DNA of 64,000 nucleotides from Gammaproteobacteria bacterium (GCA_016199745.1 JACQFZ010000013.1:1-64000), one strand, 5' to 3'. Shown: positions 45,730 to 54,710, counted from the first letter of the stretch. The notes: generated by a model not told the origin, from the sequence alone. Numbers and translations are program-made.

Positions 45730-47409
45730 ATGAAACAAGCCGTTTTGCAGGACTACAGCATCATTGTCGCCGCCCACGGCAGCCGCGACCCGGATGGATT
45801 GCGCGAATGCGAGTCCTTAATAGCGTTGATGCGCGCACGTGCCCCGCAGCGGCAAATTGCTTGCGGCTATTTGGAGTTCGCCTCGCCGACGATCGATCAA
45901 GCGATCAAAGCCACGGTCGATGCCGGCGCCACGCGCGGGGTGATGTTGCCGGCGTTGTTGTTCGCCGCGGCGCACGCGAAGAACGATATGCCGAGTGAGC
46001 TTGCGGTGTTGAAGCGCGATTTTCCGCAGATCGGATTTCATTTCGGCGCGGCGCTGGACGTGCATCCGTTGTTGTTGCGCTTGGCACAGCAGCGCATCGT
46101 CGAAGCCGAAGCGCAATCGAGTCATACGATTAAGCGGGCCGACACCTGTTTGGTCGTCGTCGGTCGCGGTACGTCGGATCCCGACGCCAATGGCGAGGTA
46201 TCGAAGCTGGCGCGCATGCTGGAAGAGGGCATGGGCTTCGGCGCATCGTTCGTGTGTTATGCCGGCACGGCCAAGCCGTTGGTGACCGACGGCGTGCAAG
46301 CGGCGGCGCGGTTGGGTTTTCAGCGCATCATCGTGTTCCCCTATTTTCTGTTCGACGGCGTGTTAGTGAAGCGCATCTATGCCGCCGCCGACGCACTGCA
46401 CGAGCGCCAACCGGAGATCGATGTCTTGAAGGCCGGCTATCTCGGTGCGCATGCCGATGTCGCCGATGTATTTCTGGAACGTGCGCAAGAAAGTATCGAC
46501 GGCCGCGCGCATATGAATTGTTCGCTCTGCAAATATCGTGTGCAGATCGTCGGCTTCGAAGAACAAGTCGGCGCCCCGCAGCAAGCACATCATTTGAAAT
46601 CGCGTGGTCTATTGGCAAAAGAATCCGAGGTGGGTTCCCTCCCCCTCAGGGGGACGGACAGGGTGGGGGTGGGTTCGTTGGACGATAATGCATCGATGCA
46701 ACCCACCCCCCACCTATCCTCCCCCCTGAACGGGGAGGAACCCAGTAGCGAATCCGGGTGGGCACCCTACGAACCGCACCCGATCGAAGCCGAGAGCTTT
46801 CGTATCATCGACGCCGGTCGCGATTGGTCCAAGTTCTCGCCGATCGAAAAGTTGGTACTGCAACGGTTAGTCCACACCAGCGGCGATTTCGGTATCGTCG
46901 ACGATATTTATTTCTCGCCGGGCGCGGTCGAAACCGGCCTGCGCGCGTTGTTGCGTTGTCGGCGCATTGTCGCCGACGTGACGATGGTCGAAACCGGATT
47001 GAAGCGCACTTTGTTGCAACAGCTCGGCGTGCAAACCTGGTGTGGCGTGCACGATCGCGAAACCCATTTGCTGGCGCAAGCGAGTGGCATCACCCGCTCG
47101 GCCGCTGGCATCCGCCGTGCTTGGCAGAAATTCGGCAATGACGTGATCGTGGCGATCGGCGATGCACCGACAGCAATCATGGAAGCCACGCGCCTGATTC
47201 GCGAACATGGCTGGCGGCCGCAGCTCGTGATCGGTCTACCGGTCGGCTTCGTCGGCACGCGTGAATCGAAAGACGATTTGCGTCGTTGCCTGCAAGTGCC
47301 ACGCGTAACCAACGTCGGCTTCCGCGGCGGTTCGCCGTGGGCGGCGTCGGTGGTCAACGCGATGATGATCGGCGCGCAAAATTATCTCGCCGGGGTGCAA
47401 ACGCTGTGA
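45730..47409 (+). CDS. Fusion of CbiX cobaltochelatase and CbiC precorrin-8X methylmutase
   Basis: 559 residues. Residues about 8-290 are a long-form Cbi[32 protein letters not shown] and the second repeat [15 protein letters not shown], with a CSLCKYR cysteine pair near residue 260. It inserts Co(II) into sirohydrochlorin. Residues about 345-555 are CbiC, moving the C11 methyl to C12: [37 protein letters not shown] and [16 protein letters not shown]. The linker (about 302-338) is encoded by an inserted palindromic repeat. cbiD overlaps the stop. Confidence 0.93.
   Translation: MKQAVLQDYSIIVAAHGSRDPDGLRECESLIALMRARAPQRQIACGYLEFASPTIDQAIKATVDAGATRGVMLPALLFAAAHAKNDMPSELAVLKRDFPQIGFHFGAALDVHPLLLRLAQQRIVEAEAQSSHTIKRADTCLVVVGRGTSDPDANGEVSKLARMLEEGMGFGASFVCYAGTAKPLVTDGVQAAARLGFQRIIVFPYFLFDGVLVKRIYAAADALHERQPEIDVLKAGYLGAHADVADVFLERAQESIDGRAHMNCSLCKYRVQIVGFEEQVGAPQQAHHLKSRGLLAKESEVGSLPLRGTDRVGVGSLDDNASMQPTPHLSSPLNGEEPSSESGWAPYEPHPIEAESFRIIDAGRDWSKFSPIEKLVLQRLVHTSGDFGIVDDIYFSPGAVETGLRALLRCRRIVADVTMVETGLKRTLLQQLGVQTWCGVHDRETHLLAQASGITRSAAGIRRAWQKFGNDVIVAIGDAPTAIMEATRLIREHGWRPQLVIGLPVGFVGTRESKDDLRRCLQVPRVTNVGFRGGSPWAASVVNAMMIGAQNYLAGVQTL
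46634..46742. repeat. Paired inverted repeat (DUF559-type element without gene) in frame in cbiX/cbiC
   Basis: The left arm TTCCCTCCCCCTCAGGGGGA continues CAGGGTGGGGGTGGGTT. The right arm starts AACCCACCCCCCACC and ends CCTCCCCCCTGAACGGGGAGG. The spacer is about 25 bp. The arms match those of the DUF559 element and of the cobN insert. The frame stays open and about 36 extra residues are read between the CbiX and CbiC domains. Confidence 0.85.
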
Positions 47410-48530
47410 CGCGTGCGCCGTTCGACCTAGCGCGACCGGCGGACAACGGGATGCGTCGCGGTCGTACGACCGGCACGTGCGCGACCGCGGGGGTAAAAGC
47501 CGCCCTGCAATTGTTGCTGCACGGCGAGACCGCGACCGAGATCGCCGTCAGCCTGCCGGACGGCGCACACTATATTATGGTGCCGGTGCAGCGGGTCGAG
47601 CAGGTTGACGGCGGTGTGCGGGTCGAAGTCGTGAAGGATGCGGGCGACGATCCGGATAACACCGATAAGGCAGTGATCGTCGCCACGGTGCGATCGAACG
47701 GTCGCGGCGACGTGCGCTTTCTAGCGGGCAAGGGTGTGGGCACCGTTACTGAACCGGGAATCCGTGTGCCGGTCGGCGAGCCGGCGATCAATCCGGTGCC
47801 GCGACAGATGATGCAGCTGGCGGTTGAAGAAATGCTCGATGGCGCCGCCAATCCCGGTTTCGATCTGGAGATCGGCTGCATCGATGGCGAAACGATCGCT
47901 AAGAAAACGTTCAACCCGCGGCTGGGTATCGTCGGCGGTATTTCGATTATCGGTACCAGCGGCATCGTCGAGCCGATGTCGATGGCGGCGTATATCGCCT
48001 CGATCGAGGTGTATATCCGCGTCGCCGTCGGCGGCAGCGCAATGCAGGTCGCGTATACGCCGGGCAAGATCGGCACCGCCTTCGCCAAGGGTGTGTTGCA
48101 GCTAGCGAATAAACAGATCGTGCAGATTTCGAACTTCGTCGGCACGTCGTTGGACTTTACTCAGCAAGTGCTGACGGAAGCGGGTGCGACGTTGCCGGCG
48201 TTGTGGATGCTTGGCCATCCCGGCAAGCTTGCCAAGACGCTCAACGGCGAGTGGGACACGCACTCGGGCAAGAGCGCGATGGCCATGGGCGCGGTCGCGC
48301 GCGTGGCGGCGGATTGCGGTATCGAATCGGCGCTGGTCGAAAAAATCGAGCAAGCGAATACCGTCGAAGCGGTGATGGAGCTGATGAAGCCGCATCCGCA
48401 GGCGACGGCGATGTGGAGTGAAGTCGAAAACCGGATTGCGAAGGCGATGCACGAGCGCGTACCGCGCGCGCAGCGCATTGAGGTGCGGTTGTTTGGTTTG
48501 CACGGCGTTGCTTTGGGTAAGGCGGCGTAA
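47406..48530 (+). CDS. cbiD: Cobalt-precorrin-5B C1-methyltransferase
   Basis: 374 residues from the GTG at 47406 overlapping the previous stop (GTGA); the longer frame from 47286 lies inside cbiC. CbiD methylates C1 and marks the anaerobic route. Landmarks are [50 protein letters not shown] and [18 protein letters not shown]. The family is well conserved here and the length is standard. Confidence 0.96.
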   Translation: MTRAPFDLARPADNGMRRGRTTGTCATAGVKAALQLLLHGETATEIAVSLPDGAHYIMVPVQRVEQVDGGVRVEVVKDAGDDPDNTDKAVIVATVRSNGRGDVRFLAGKGVGTVTEPGIRVPVGEPAINPVPRQMMQLAVEEMLDGAANPGFDLEIGCIDGETIAKKTFNPRLGIVGGISIIGTSGIVEPMSMAAYIASIEVYIRVAVGGSAMQVAYTPGKIGTAFAKGVLQLANKQIVQISNFVGTSLDFTQQVLTEAGATLPALWMLGHPGKLAKTLNGEWDTHSGKSAMAMGAVARVAADCGIESALVEKIEQANTVEAVMELMKPHPQATAMWSEVENRIAKAMHERVPRAQRIEVRLFGLHGVALGKAA

Positions 48531-48543
48531 TTGCCCCCACCCT

Positions 48544-48570
48544 AACCCTCCCCCGCGAGCGGGGGAGGGA
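48544..48570. terminator. C/G-rich hairpin after cbiD
   Basis: AACCCTCCCCC-GCGA-GCGGGGGAGGG forms a stem just past the cbiD stop. No T-run follows. It is a member of the window-wide repeat class and may reduce read-through or protect the 3' end. Confidence 0.5.
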
Positions 48571-48633
48571 ATTGATAAATAAGTCATAGGGCGACCCGTT
48601 TCTTTTTTTGAAGATGATGTGAGGAGAAATGTG

Positions 48634-49227
48634 ATGCGTAAATTATCGATGCGGTTTTTGCTGCCCAGCTTGGCGGCATTGTTGGCACCGGCATATGCCT
48701 TCGCTCATCCGAGCGCTGTGGCGCATGTGCACAGTTTCGACGCCGGCTTCGGCCATCCGTTCGTAGGCCTGGACCACATGTTGGCCATGGTCGCGGTCGG
48801 TTTGTGGGCGGCGCAGCTGCGCGGCCGCGCCATGTGGATCGTGCCGGCGGCGTTCGTCGGTGTGATGATGCTCGGCGGTGTGTTGGCGCTGGCGGGCGTA
48901 TCCATTCCGTTCGTCGAGCAGGGCATTCTTGCCTCGGTCGTGGTATTCGGTATTTTGATCGCGGCGGCCACGCGTTTGCCGATCGCCGTTAGCGCCGCGC
49001 TCGTCGGCGTGTTTGCCGTGCTGCACGGCCATGCGCACGTGACGGAGATGCCGCTGGCGATGGATGCGATGGAGTATGGTGTCGGTTTTGCGCTAGCGAC
49101 GACACTGTTGCATGTCAGCGGGATGTCGTTCGGTCTGGTGCTGAACAAATGGCGTGTGCAAGAGCAGCTGTTCCGCGCCGTCGGCGTCGCCATCGCGGCG
49201 ACAGGTCTATATCTAGCGATCGTTTAA
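48634..49227 (+). CDS. hupE: HupE/UreJ family metal permease
   Basis: 197 residues from the ATG at 48634 with GAGGAG upstream (a GTG at 48619 precedes the site). The signal or first span ends at PAYAFAHPSAVAHVHSF; the mature N-terminal His motif and HPFVGLDHMLAMVAVGLWAAQL are signatures of HupE/UreJ. About six spans follow. Relatives carry nickel or cobalt. Its place between cbiD and cobI suggests cobalt uptake. It gives the locus a second importer besides CbtAB. Confidence 0.9.
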   Translation: MRKLSMRFLLPSLAALLAPAYAFAHPSAVAHVHSFDAGFGHPFVGLDHMLAMVAVGLWAAQLRGRAMWIVPAAFVGVMMLGGVLALAGVSIPFVEQGILASVVVFGILIAAATRLPIAVSAALVGVFAVLHGHAHVTEMPLAMDAMEYGVGFALATTLLHVSGMSFGLVLNKWRVQEQLFRAVGVAIAATGLYLAIV

Positions 49228-49235
49228 CTAATGTA

Positions 49236-49262
49236 GGGTGGGCAGTGTTTTTCTGCCCACGC
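49236..49262. repeat. Short inverted repeat between hupE and cobI
   Basis: GTGGGCAG-TGTTTTT-CTGCCCAC is a perfect 8-bp stem with a short T-rich loop. It may be a small interspersed repeat or an RNA processing hairpin. Confidence 0.5.
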
Positions 49263-49280
49263 GTTCCTACACGGAACTCC

Positions 49281-50015
49281 ATGAATCCACTCGGCACATT
49301 TTTCGGCATTGGCGTCGGCCCCGGCCCGGCAGGTTATCTGCCGGTCGCCGCGCTCGAAGCACTGCAGCGCGTCGATACCATATACATCCCACGCGCGCGC
49401 TCGGCCGAAGTCTCGGTCGCGCGCCAATGTTTGGTCGGTCTGTCGATTCCCGACCAACGCTTCCGTGAAATCGAATTCACGATGGATCCGGACCGCACGG
49501 TCTTGCGCGAGCACTACGCCGAGCTCGCGCAACAACTTGCCGCCGAGCTCAAAGCCGGGCGCAACATCGCCTACCTCACGATCGGCGATTCGATGACGTA
49601 TTCCACCTATGGTTACATCCTCGCCGCGTTGCGCGATTTGTTGCCTGGGTTAGTGCAGAAGACGTTCCCCGGCGTAACGAGTTACGCTGCCGCTGCGTCG
49701 GCGATGGGTTGGTCGCTCGGCGAGGGTAAGGAACGCGTGCTAATTCTACCGTGTCCTGATGAACCGTCCGCCTTGCAGCGCGACATCGAGACGCACGACA
49801 TCGTCGTGCTGATGAAAGTCGGCAAGCGGTTGCCGTGGGTGCTCGATCTGCTGCGGCGTTTGGGTATTGCCCAACATTGCGCGCTGGCCTCCCGCATCGG
49901 GCTGCCGGGCGAGGTGTTGTGCGGCGATTTAACACAACTGCCGGCGGACGATTCGCTCGGTTACTTATCGACGATGTTGATTCGTCGCACACCACGAGAA
50001 AAAAGACACATATGA
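49281..50015 (+). CDS. cobI: Precorrin-2 C20-methyltransferase
   Basis: 244 residues from the ATG at 49281; the frame upstream lies in hupE. It methylates (cobalt-)precorrin-2 at C20. Tetrapyrrole methylase motifs are FFGIGVGPGPAGYLPVAALEAL, YLTIGDSMTYSTYGYIL, FPGVTSYAAAASAMGWSL and DIVVLMKVGKRLP. Its stop overlaps the cobM start (ATGA). The symbol cbiL would be equally right for an anaerobic enzyme; substrate form cannot be told from sequence. Confidence 0.93.
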   Translation: MNPLGTFFGIGVGPGPAGYLPVAALEALQRVDTIYIPRARSAEVSVARQCLVGLSIPDQRFREIEFTMDPDRTVLREHYAELAQQLAAELKAGRNIAYLTIGDSMTYSTYGYILAALRDLLPGLVQKTFPGVTSYAAAASAMGWSLGEGKERVLILPCPDEPSALQRDIETHDIVVLMKVGKRLPWVLDLLRRLGIAQHCALASRIGLPGEVLCGDLTQLPADDSLGYLSTMLIRRTPREKRHI

Positions 50016-50791
50016 AAGTTTATTTCATTGGCGCCGGCCCCGGCGCACACGATTTGATCACCGTTCGCGGTGCCGAGCTTCTGAAACGTGCGCGCATGGT
50101 GCTTTACGCCGGCTCGTTGGTGCCGCCGCAGGTGCTGTGCTACTGCCGCAAGAACGCCGAGATTATCGACACCGCCGCGCTCAATCTCGACGAGCAGGAA
50201 GCGTGTTATCGGCGCGCACTCGAAAAGAAATGGGACGTGGCGCGCGTTCATTCCGGCGATCCGTCAATTTACGGCGCGACCGCCGAGCAGATGCGACGGT
50301 TAGACAAGCTCGGTGTTTCATATGAAGTCGTGCCGGGCGTGTCGTCGTTCACCGCTGCCGCCGCGGTGTTGTCGAGCGAGCTGACCAAGCCGAACGTGTC
50401 GCAGACGATTATTCTGACGCGCGTTTCCGGCCGCGCCTCGCCGGTACCGGAAAAAGAATCGCTGGGTAAGTTGGCCAAATCGGGCGCCACCCTGTGTATT
50501 TTTCTGTCCGGCCCGCATCTCAAGAAGATCGTCGACGAATTACGCAAACACTATCCGGATAAGACACCGGTCGCGCTGGTTTATCGTGCCACCTGGCCGG
50601 ATCAGCGTTCGCTCCGCAGCACGCTCGGTAAAGTCGTGAGCGAAACCAAAGTCAGCAAGTGGAAGCTGACCAGCATGATGATCGTCGGCGATGTCTTGGC
50701 GACCGAAGCGGCGACGGAATCGAGCCTGTATGCCGCCAACTTCAAACACAAGTTCCGCAAACCGGCCAAGCGTGTGAAGGTCGAGGCGTGA
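50012..50791 (+). CDS. cobM: Precorrin-4 C11-methyltransferase
   Basis: 259 residues from the ATG overlapping the cobI stop. It methylates C11 (CobM/CbiF). Motifs are VYFIGAGPGAHDLITVRGAELL, VLYAGSLVPPQVL, RVHSGDPSIYGATAEQ, VVPGVSSFTAAAAVL and the C-terminal LTSMMIVGDVL. The tail FKHKFRKPAKR is normal. The stop overlaps the cbiG GTG. Confidence 0.95.
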   Translation: MKVYFIGAGPGAHDLITVRGAELLKRARMVLYAGSLVPPQVLCYCRKNAEIIDTAALNLDEQEACYRRALEKKWDVARVHSGDPSIYGATAEQMRRLDKLGVSYEVVPGVSSFTAAAAVLSSELTKPNVSQTIILTRVSGRASPVPEKESLGKLAKSGATLCIFLSGPHLKKIVDELRKHYPDKTPVALVYRATWPDQRSLRSTLGKVVSETKVSKWKLTSMMIVGDVLATEAATESSLYAANFKHKFRKPAKRVKVEA

Positions 50792-51531
50792 CCGAGTCGC
50801 TCGGCATTTGGCTAGTACGCGAGCATGCCGAGCACGTCGGACGAATCTTGCAGGAGCGACTCGGCGGCACGGTCTTCCGCCCGTGGCAAAACGCTGCGCC
50901 GCAGCGAGAGCAATTTAGAGCGCTGTTTCCGCAGTACTCGAAATGGGTGCTGGTAATGACCACCGGTATTGCGTCGCGCTTTATCGACGGGCTGATCAGC
51001 GATAAGCATTCCGATCCGGCGGTGGTGGTGCTGGATGAAGCGTGCCGCTACGCGATTTCTTTGCTTGGCGGTCATGAGGCCGGTGGCAACGACCTTGCTT
51101 ATCGGGTCGCCAACGTCGTCGGCGCGGTGCCGGTGGTGACGACCGCGACCGAAGCGCTGAAGCCGCTGGTTGTCGGCATTGGTTGTCGTAAAGGGGCGAC
51201 GGTCGAGCAGATCGAGCGAGCGGTGCGACAGGCGCTCGGGACGCGTGATATCAGCGAGATCAGAGAAGCGGCGACCATCACGCTCAAGGCGGACGAGCCG
51301 GGATTGCGGGAGTTTTGCCAGCAGCAAGGCATTCCGCTGCGCGTGATCGCCACCGACGACGTCGCTGCGCGCGCGTGGGTGACGCAGCCGTCCGAGTGGG
51401 TGAAGAAGAACGTTGGTGTTGATGGCGTCTGTGAGCCGTGTGCGCTGATTGCGAGCCCGCGGGGGAAATTGTTGGTTGCGAAGATGGCGTTGGATGGTGT
51501 GACGGTTGCCGTGGTGGAAGACCGTGCTTGA
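50788..51531 (+). CDS. cbiG: Cobalt-precorrin-5A hydrolase CbiG, short form
   Basis: 247 residues from a GTG overlapping the cobM stop. CbiG opens the delta-lactone and releases acetaldehyde in the anaerobic pathway. The N-terminal domain has KWVLVMTTGIASRFIDGLI, DPAVVVLDEACRYAISLLGGHEAGGNDLA. The C-terminal domain starts LVVGIGCRKGATVEQIE and includes CEPCALIASPRGKLLVAKMA. The central domain of typical CbiG (about 350 residues overall) is missing, so the two ends are directly joined. Both ends look intact. Confidence 0.92.
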   Translation: MTESLGIWLVREHAEHVGRILQERLGGTVFRPWQNAAPQREQFRALFPQYSKWVLVMTTGIASRFIDGLISDKHSDPAVVVLDEACRYAISLLGGHEAGGNDLAYRVANVVGAVPVVTTATEALKPLVVGIGCRKGATVEQIERAVRQALGTRDISEIREAATITLKADEPGLREFCQQQGIPLRVIATDDVAARAWVTQPSEWVKKNVGVDGVCEPCALIASPRGKLLVAKMALDGVTVAVVEDRA

Positions 51532-51557
51532 TGGATAGCTCCTCGCAAAACTGCGGA

Positions 51558-51982
51558 TCTCCCTCCCCCTCAGGGGGAGGGCCGGGGTGGGGGTGGGTTT
51601 AGATGCACGGCCGATCTAACACTTTCGCCAAATCTTCCTCAATTCGCTTGCGTAAACAGATGACCGATGCCGAGCGGAAGCTTTGGTACGGTCTTCGCCA
51701 CAAACAACTGGGCGTAAAATTCCGCCGACAGCACGCGTTTGATAATTACATTCTTGATTTTGTCTGTCTCGAGCACAAGCTAGTCGTCGAAGTGGACGGA
51801 TCACAGCATGTTGAGAACGTGGTATCAGATTGTGCTCGCACCGAGGCGCTGCAGCGAGCCGGATTTCGTGTGCTCCGATTTTTCAACAACGAAGCCCTAA
51901 CGACGACAGAAGCTGTACTTGAAAAAATTTTGGCGGAGCTAAACCCACCCCCACCCCAGCCCTCCCCCTGAGGGGGAGGGGG
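51558..51982 (+). mobile_element. DUF559 gene bounded by 43-bp inverted repeats: candidate mobile element
   Basis: A 425-bp unit sits between cbiG and cobJ/cobK. The left arm (51558-51601) begins CTCCCTCCCCCTCAGGGGGA and ends GGGGTGGGGGTGGGTTTA. The right arm (51940-51982) is its near-exact inverted copy. The enclosed gene starts one base after the left arm and terminates inside the right arm. Two other arm pairs with a short spacer instead of the gene occur in cobN and cbiX/cbiC. No obvious target duplication was seen. Confidence 0.75.
51603..51971 (+). CDS. DUF559 PD-(D/E)XK endonuclease-like protein
   Basis: 122 residues. LRKQMTDAERKLWYGLRHKQLGVKFRRQ opens the domain. The nuclease core is YILDFVCLEHKLVVEVDGSQH (D, then ExDG with QH), followed by RTEALQRAGFRVLRFFNNEAL. 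This Vsr-like fold suggests DNA cleavage, not yet tied to a process. The last residues (LNPPPPQPSP) are encoded by the right inverted repeat. It is unrelated to cobalamin; being framed by repeats, it may be the mobility or maintenance gene of the element. Confidence 0.9.
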   Translation: MHGRSNTFAKSSSIRLRKQMTDAERKLWYGLRHKQLGVKFRRQHAFDNYILDFVCLEHKLVVEVDGSQHVENVVSDCARTEALQRAGFRVLRFFNNEALTTTEAVLEKILAELNPPPPQPSP

Positions 51983-52021
51983 TTAACAGTGGCGTCGTTA
52001 CCTTTCTATAGAGTCTGAAAC

Positions 52022-53569
52022 ATGCAAGGTGTTCTTAATCTAGTTTCCGTCGGTCCCGGTTACAGCGACCTCATCGTCCCGCGCGCCGAAGCGGCATTGC
52101 GTAGCAGCGACGTCATTGTCGGCTACGAGCTGTACCTGCGCTGGATTCAACCCTGGGTCGAAGGCAAGGAGATTCATTCGCCGCCGCTAACCCAAGAGCG
52201 CGAGCGCGCATTGCTAGCGATCGAAAAGGTACGCGCCGGCGCCAAGGTGGCGTTGATATCGAGCGGCGATATCGGCATTTATGCCATGGCGGCGCTCGCG
52301 TTCGACGAGATGCGCGAGGACGACACCTATGAGGTTAACGTGGTGCCGGGTATTACCTCGGCCAATTCCTGTGCGTCGTTGCTCGGTTCGCCGCTGTCGC
52401 ACGATTTTGCCACGCTGAGCTTGTCCAATCTGCTGTGTCCGTGGGAATGGATCGAGCACCGCGCGCGCCATATCGCCCAGGCCGATCTCGCCTGCGTGTT
52501 CTACAACGTGCAGAGTGCTGGCCGCCAAGAGGGTGTGTATCGCATTCTGCGTATCATGCTGGAGCACAAGCTGCCGTCGACGCTGTGCGGTGTCGTGCGC
52601 AACGCCTATCGTCCGGATCAACAAATAAGTATTCATCGGCTGGAAGAGTTGCCCGGGTTGCAGTTCGACATGTTAACGACGATTGTCATCGGCAATCGCT
52701 TTACACAACGTAAGCGCGGTTGGATTTTTACACCGCGCGGCTACAACGACTGGGCGGCGACGGCCGACGTTGTTGCGCCGGAATCGTTGCCGCAACAAGC
52801 GGTGTGGGTGTTCTCCGGCACCAGCGACGGCAACGCGTTGGCGAATGCCATCGCCGAGCGCGGCAGCCCGGTAGTCGTTTCTACCGCGACGGAATACGGC
52901 GGCGAAGTCGCGCTCAAGCATTGTCCGGGCGTGCATGTTTGGTCGGGTCGGCAAGGGATGGAAGCGCGCCGGCAGGCGTTGACCAACGGCCAGGCGCGGG
53001 CGCTGGTCGACGCGACCCACCCGTATGCGACGCAAATGTCGGAGCAGCTGATCCAGCTTTCGCGCACGCTCAATATTCCGTATTTGCGTTATGAACGGCC
53101 AAGCTCATTGATCGCCGCCAGCGGCGAGTTGTGCGAATCGGTCGCGCAGGCGGCACAACGCGCCATGCAACTCGGCAAGCGCATCTTTCTCGCGAGCGGT
53201 TCCAAGGACTTGGCGACATTCGTCAAAGCCGACGGTGCCGGCGAGCGCCAATGGTTTACGCGCATCACGCCGGAACCGGAATTTATTCAACGCGCGCTCG
53301 ATCTCGGCGTGCCGCGCGATCATATTTGTGCGATGCAAGGTCCGTTTTCCGCGGCGTTCAACGAGGCGTTGTGGCGCGATTGGCATATCGATTGCGTCGT
53401 GACCAAGGACTCCGGCGAGGAGGGCGGCTTTACCGCTAAGGTTGCCGCGGCCGATGCGCTCGGCATTCCATTGTTGGTAATACGGCGGCCGACGCTCGCT
53501 TACCCGACGTTGACGTCGACGTTCGACGCCGCTTTGCAGCAACTCAAGGCCTGGGGCATTCCGGCGTGA
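52022..53569 (+). CDS. cobJ: Fusion of precorrin-3B C17-methyltransferase (CobJ) and precorrin-6A reductase (CobK)
   Basis: 515 residues. Residues 1-250 are CobJ/CbiH, which methylates C17 and contracts the ring: LVSVGPGYSDLIVPRAEAAL, ALISSGDIGIYAMAALA, VVPGITSANSCASLLGSPLSHDF and VIGNRFTQ. Residues about 262-510 are CobK/CbiJ, the NAD(P)H-dependent reductase: VWVFSGTSDGNALANAIA, LVDATHPYATQMSEQL, LRYERPSS, FLASGSKDLATF and DCVVTKDSGEEGGFTAKVAAA. The fusion is complete on both sides. It overlaps cobW by 4 bp. Confidence 0.95.
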   Translation: MQGVLNLVSVGPGYSDLIVPRAEAALRSSDVIVGYELYLRWIQPWVEGKEIHSPPLTQERERALLAIEKVRAGAKVALISSGDIGIYAMAALAFDEMREDDTYEVNVVPGITSANSCASLLGSPLSHDFATLSLSNLLCPWEWIEHRARHIAQADLACVFYNVQSAGRQEGVYRILRIMLEHKLPSTLCGVVRNAYRPDQQISIHRLEELPGLQFDMLTTIVIGNRFTQRKRGWIFTPRGYNDWAATADVVAPESLPQQAVWVFSGTSDGNALANAIAERGSPVVVSTATEYGGEVALKHCPGVHVWSGRQGMEARRQALTNGQARALVDATHPYATQMSEQLIQLSRTLNIPYLRYERPSSLIAASGELCESVAQAAQRAMQLGKRIFLASGSKDLATFVKADGAGERQWFTRITPEPEFIQRALDLGVPRDHICAMQGPFSAAFNEALWRDWHIDCVVTKDSGEEGGFTAKVAAADALGIPLLVIRRPTLAYPTLTSTFDAALQQLKAWGIPA

Positions 53570-54678
53570 ACGGGCCGATTCCGGTCACCGTCGTTACCGG
53601 CTTTCTCGGTTCCGGTAAAACGACATTGCTGACGAGTTTGGTGAAACATCGGCAGATGCGCCGGTTAGCGCTGTTGATCAACGAATTCGGCGAAGTGTCG
53701 ATCGACGGCGCGCTGGTGCGGAAAAGTGCAGCCGCGGCCGCCGAGATTCAGATCCATGATTTTCCTTACGGCTTGATCGCCTATGGCGACGACACGCTGT
53801 TCGTGCCGACGCTGCGCGCCATTGCCGCGCGGCGCGCGCAGTTCGATCACGTGTTGATCGAGACGTCGGGCTTGGCATTGCCGAGTGCGGTAATGGAGCG
53901 ATTGCAGGCGCCTGAGCTGGCGAACGATTTCGTGTTGGACGCGACGTTGACGGTAGTCGACACGCCATTGTTACTGGCGAACGAGTTCGACCGCGTCGAC
54001 GGCGCCAATGCCGTGGTCGCCGATTCGGTGGCGACCTTGTTCGAGCAACAGCTGGAATACGCCGACGTCGTCGTTCTGAACAAGATCGATACACTCGACG
54101 AGGCGGCGTTGTTGGCGGCTGAGGCGCGCGTGCGTCGGTTGGCGCCGAACGTACGTTTCATCGAACTCGCCTATCAGGCGCGGCTCGATACGCGGTTGGC
54201 GCTCGGGCTGCGTCTGCATCAACCGACGGCGGATACGAGCGCTCGCTACTTACCGTTGGCGCCGATGCCCGATGCTAATGCGCAGCCGTTGCGCGAGCAG
54301 CGCCGGCTCGACGGCCATTCGCACTCCGGTCTGAACGCGCATGCGCACGGGCTGACAACGCACAAACATTTTCATGAGCAGGATCCGGGTTGGTTGTCGT
54401 TCGTGTTGCGTAGCACTGAACCGCAGGAGACCGATCGTTTGAAGGCAGCTGTCGTCGCCGCGGCGAAGGCGGAGCCGATCTTGCGCGTCAAAGGTTTTAT
54501 TCGTGCGAAGGCTGGCGAGCGCGTGTTGTTGCAAGGGGTGCGTACGAGAGTGGTGACGACAATCGATAACGCCGCGCTGGCGTCGGCGTCGTCCGAGTTG
54601 GTATTTATCGGTTACCACTTGAACCGTGGCAGCGTTGCCGAACGGTTGACGCAATTGACCGGTAAAGACTGGAAATAA
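53566..54678 (+). CDS. cobW: CobW-type GTPase lacking the CxCC metal motif
   Basis: 370 residues. It is a G3E GTPase thought to deliver cobalt to the chelatase. Walker A is GFLGSGKTT (12-20), Walker B region LIETSGLALPSAVMERL, and NKID is present. The position of the usual CxCC motif reads FPYGLIAYGDD (66-76), so no Cys remains. A His-rich stretch (about 249-272: GHSHSGLNAHAHGLTTHKHFHE) precedes the C-terminal domain. It belongs to the cobalamin operon, overlapping cobJ/cobK. Confidence 0.9.
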   Translation: MNGPIPVTVVTGFLGSGKTTLLTSLVKHRQMRRLALLINEFGEVSIDGALVRKSAAAAAEIQIHDFPYGLIAYGDDTLFVPTLRAIAARRAQFDHVLIETSGLALPSAVMERLQAPELANDFVLDATLTVVDTPLLLANEFDRVDGANAVVADSVATLFEQQLEYADVVVLNKIDTLDEAALLAAEARVRRLAPNVRFIELAYQARLDTRLALGLRLHQPTADTSARYLPLAPMPDANAQPLREQRRLDGHSHSGLNAHAHGLTTHKHFHEQDPGWLSFVLRSTEPQETDRLKAAVVAAAKAEPILRVKGFIRAKAGERVLLQGVRTRVVTTIDNAALASASSELVFIGYHLNRGSVAERLTQLTGKDWK

Positions 54679-54681
54679 TTT

Positions 54682-54710
54682 TCCCCTCTCCCCTTGCGGG
54701 AGAGGGGAGT
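54682..54710. repeat. C/G-rich hairpin between cobW and cobO
   Basis: CCCCTCTCCCC-TTGC-GGGAGAGGGG forms a strong stem in the 50-bp gap. It is a short member of the repeat class found through the window. Confidence 0.65.

Noticed and set aside
31829-54710. CRISPR array made of the recurring C/G-rich repeats
   Set aside because: The repeats are scattered, palindromic and unequally spaced, with no spacers or cas genes.
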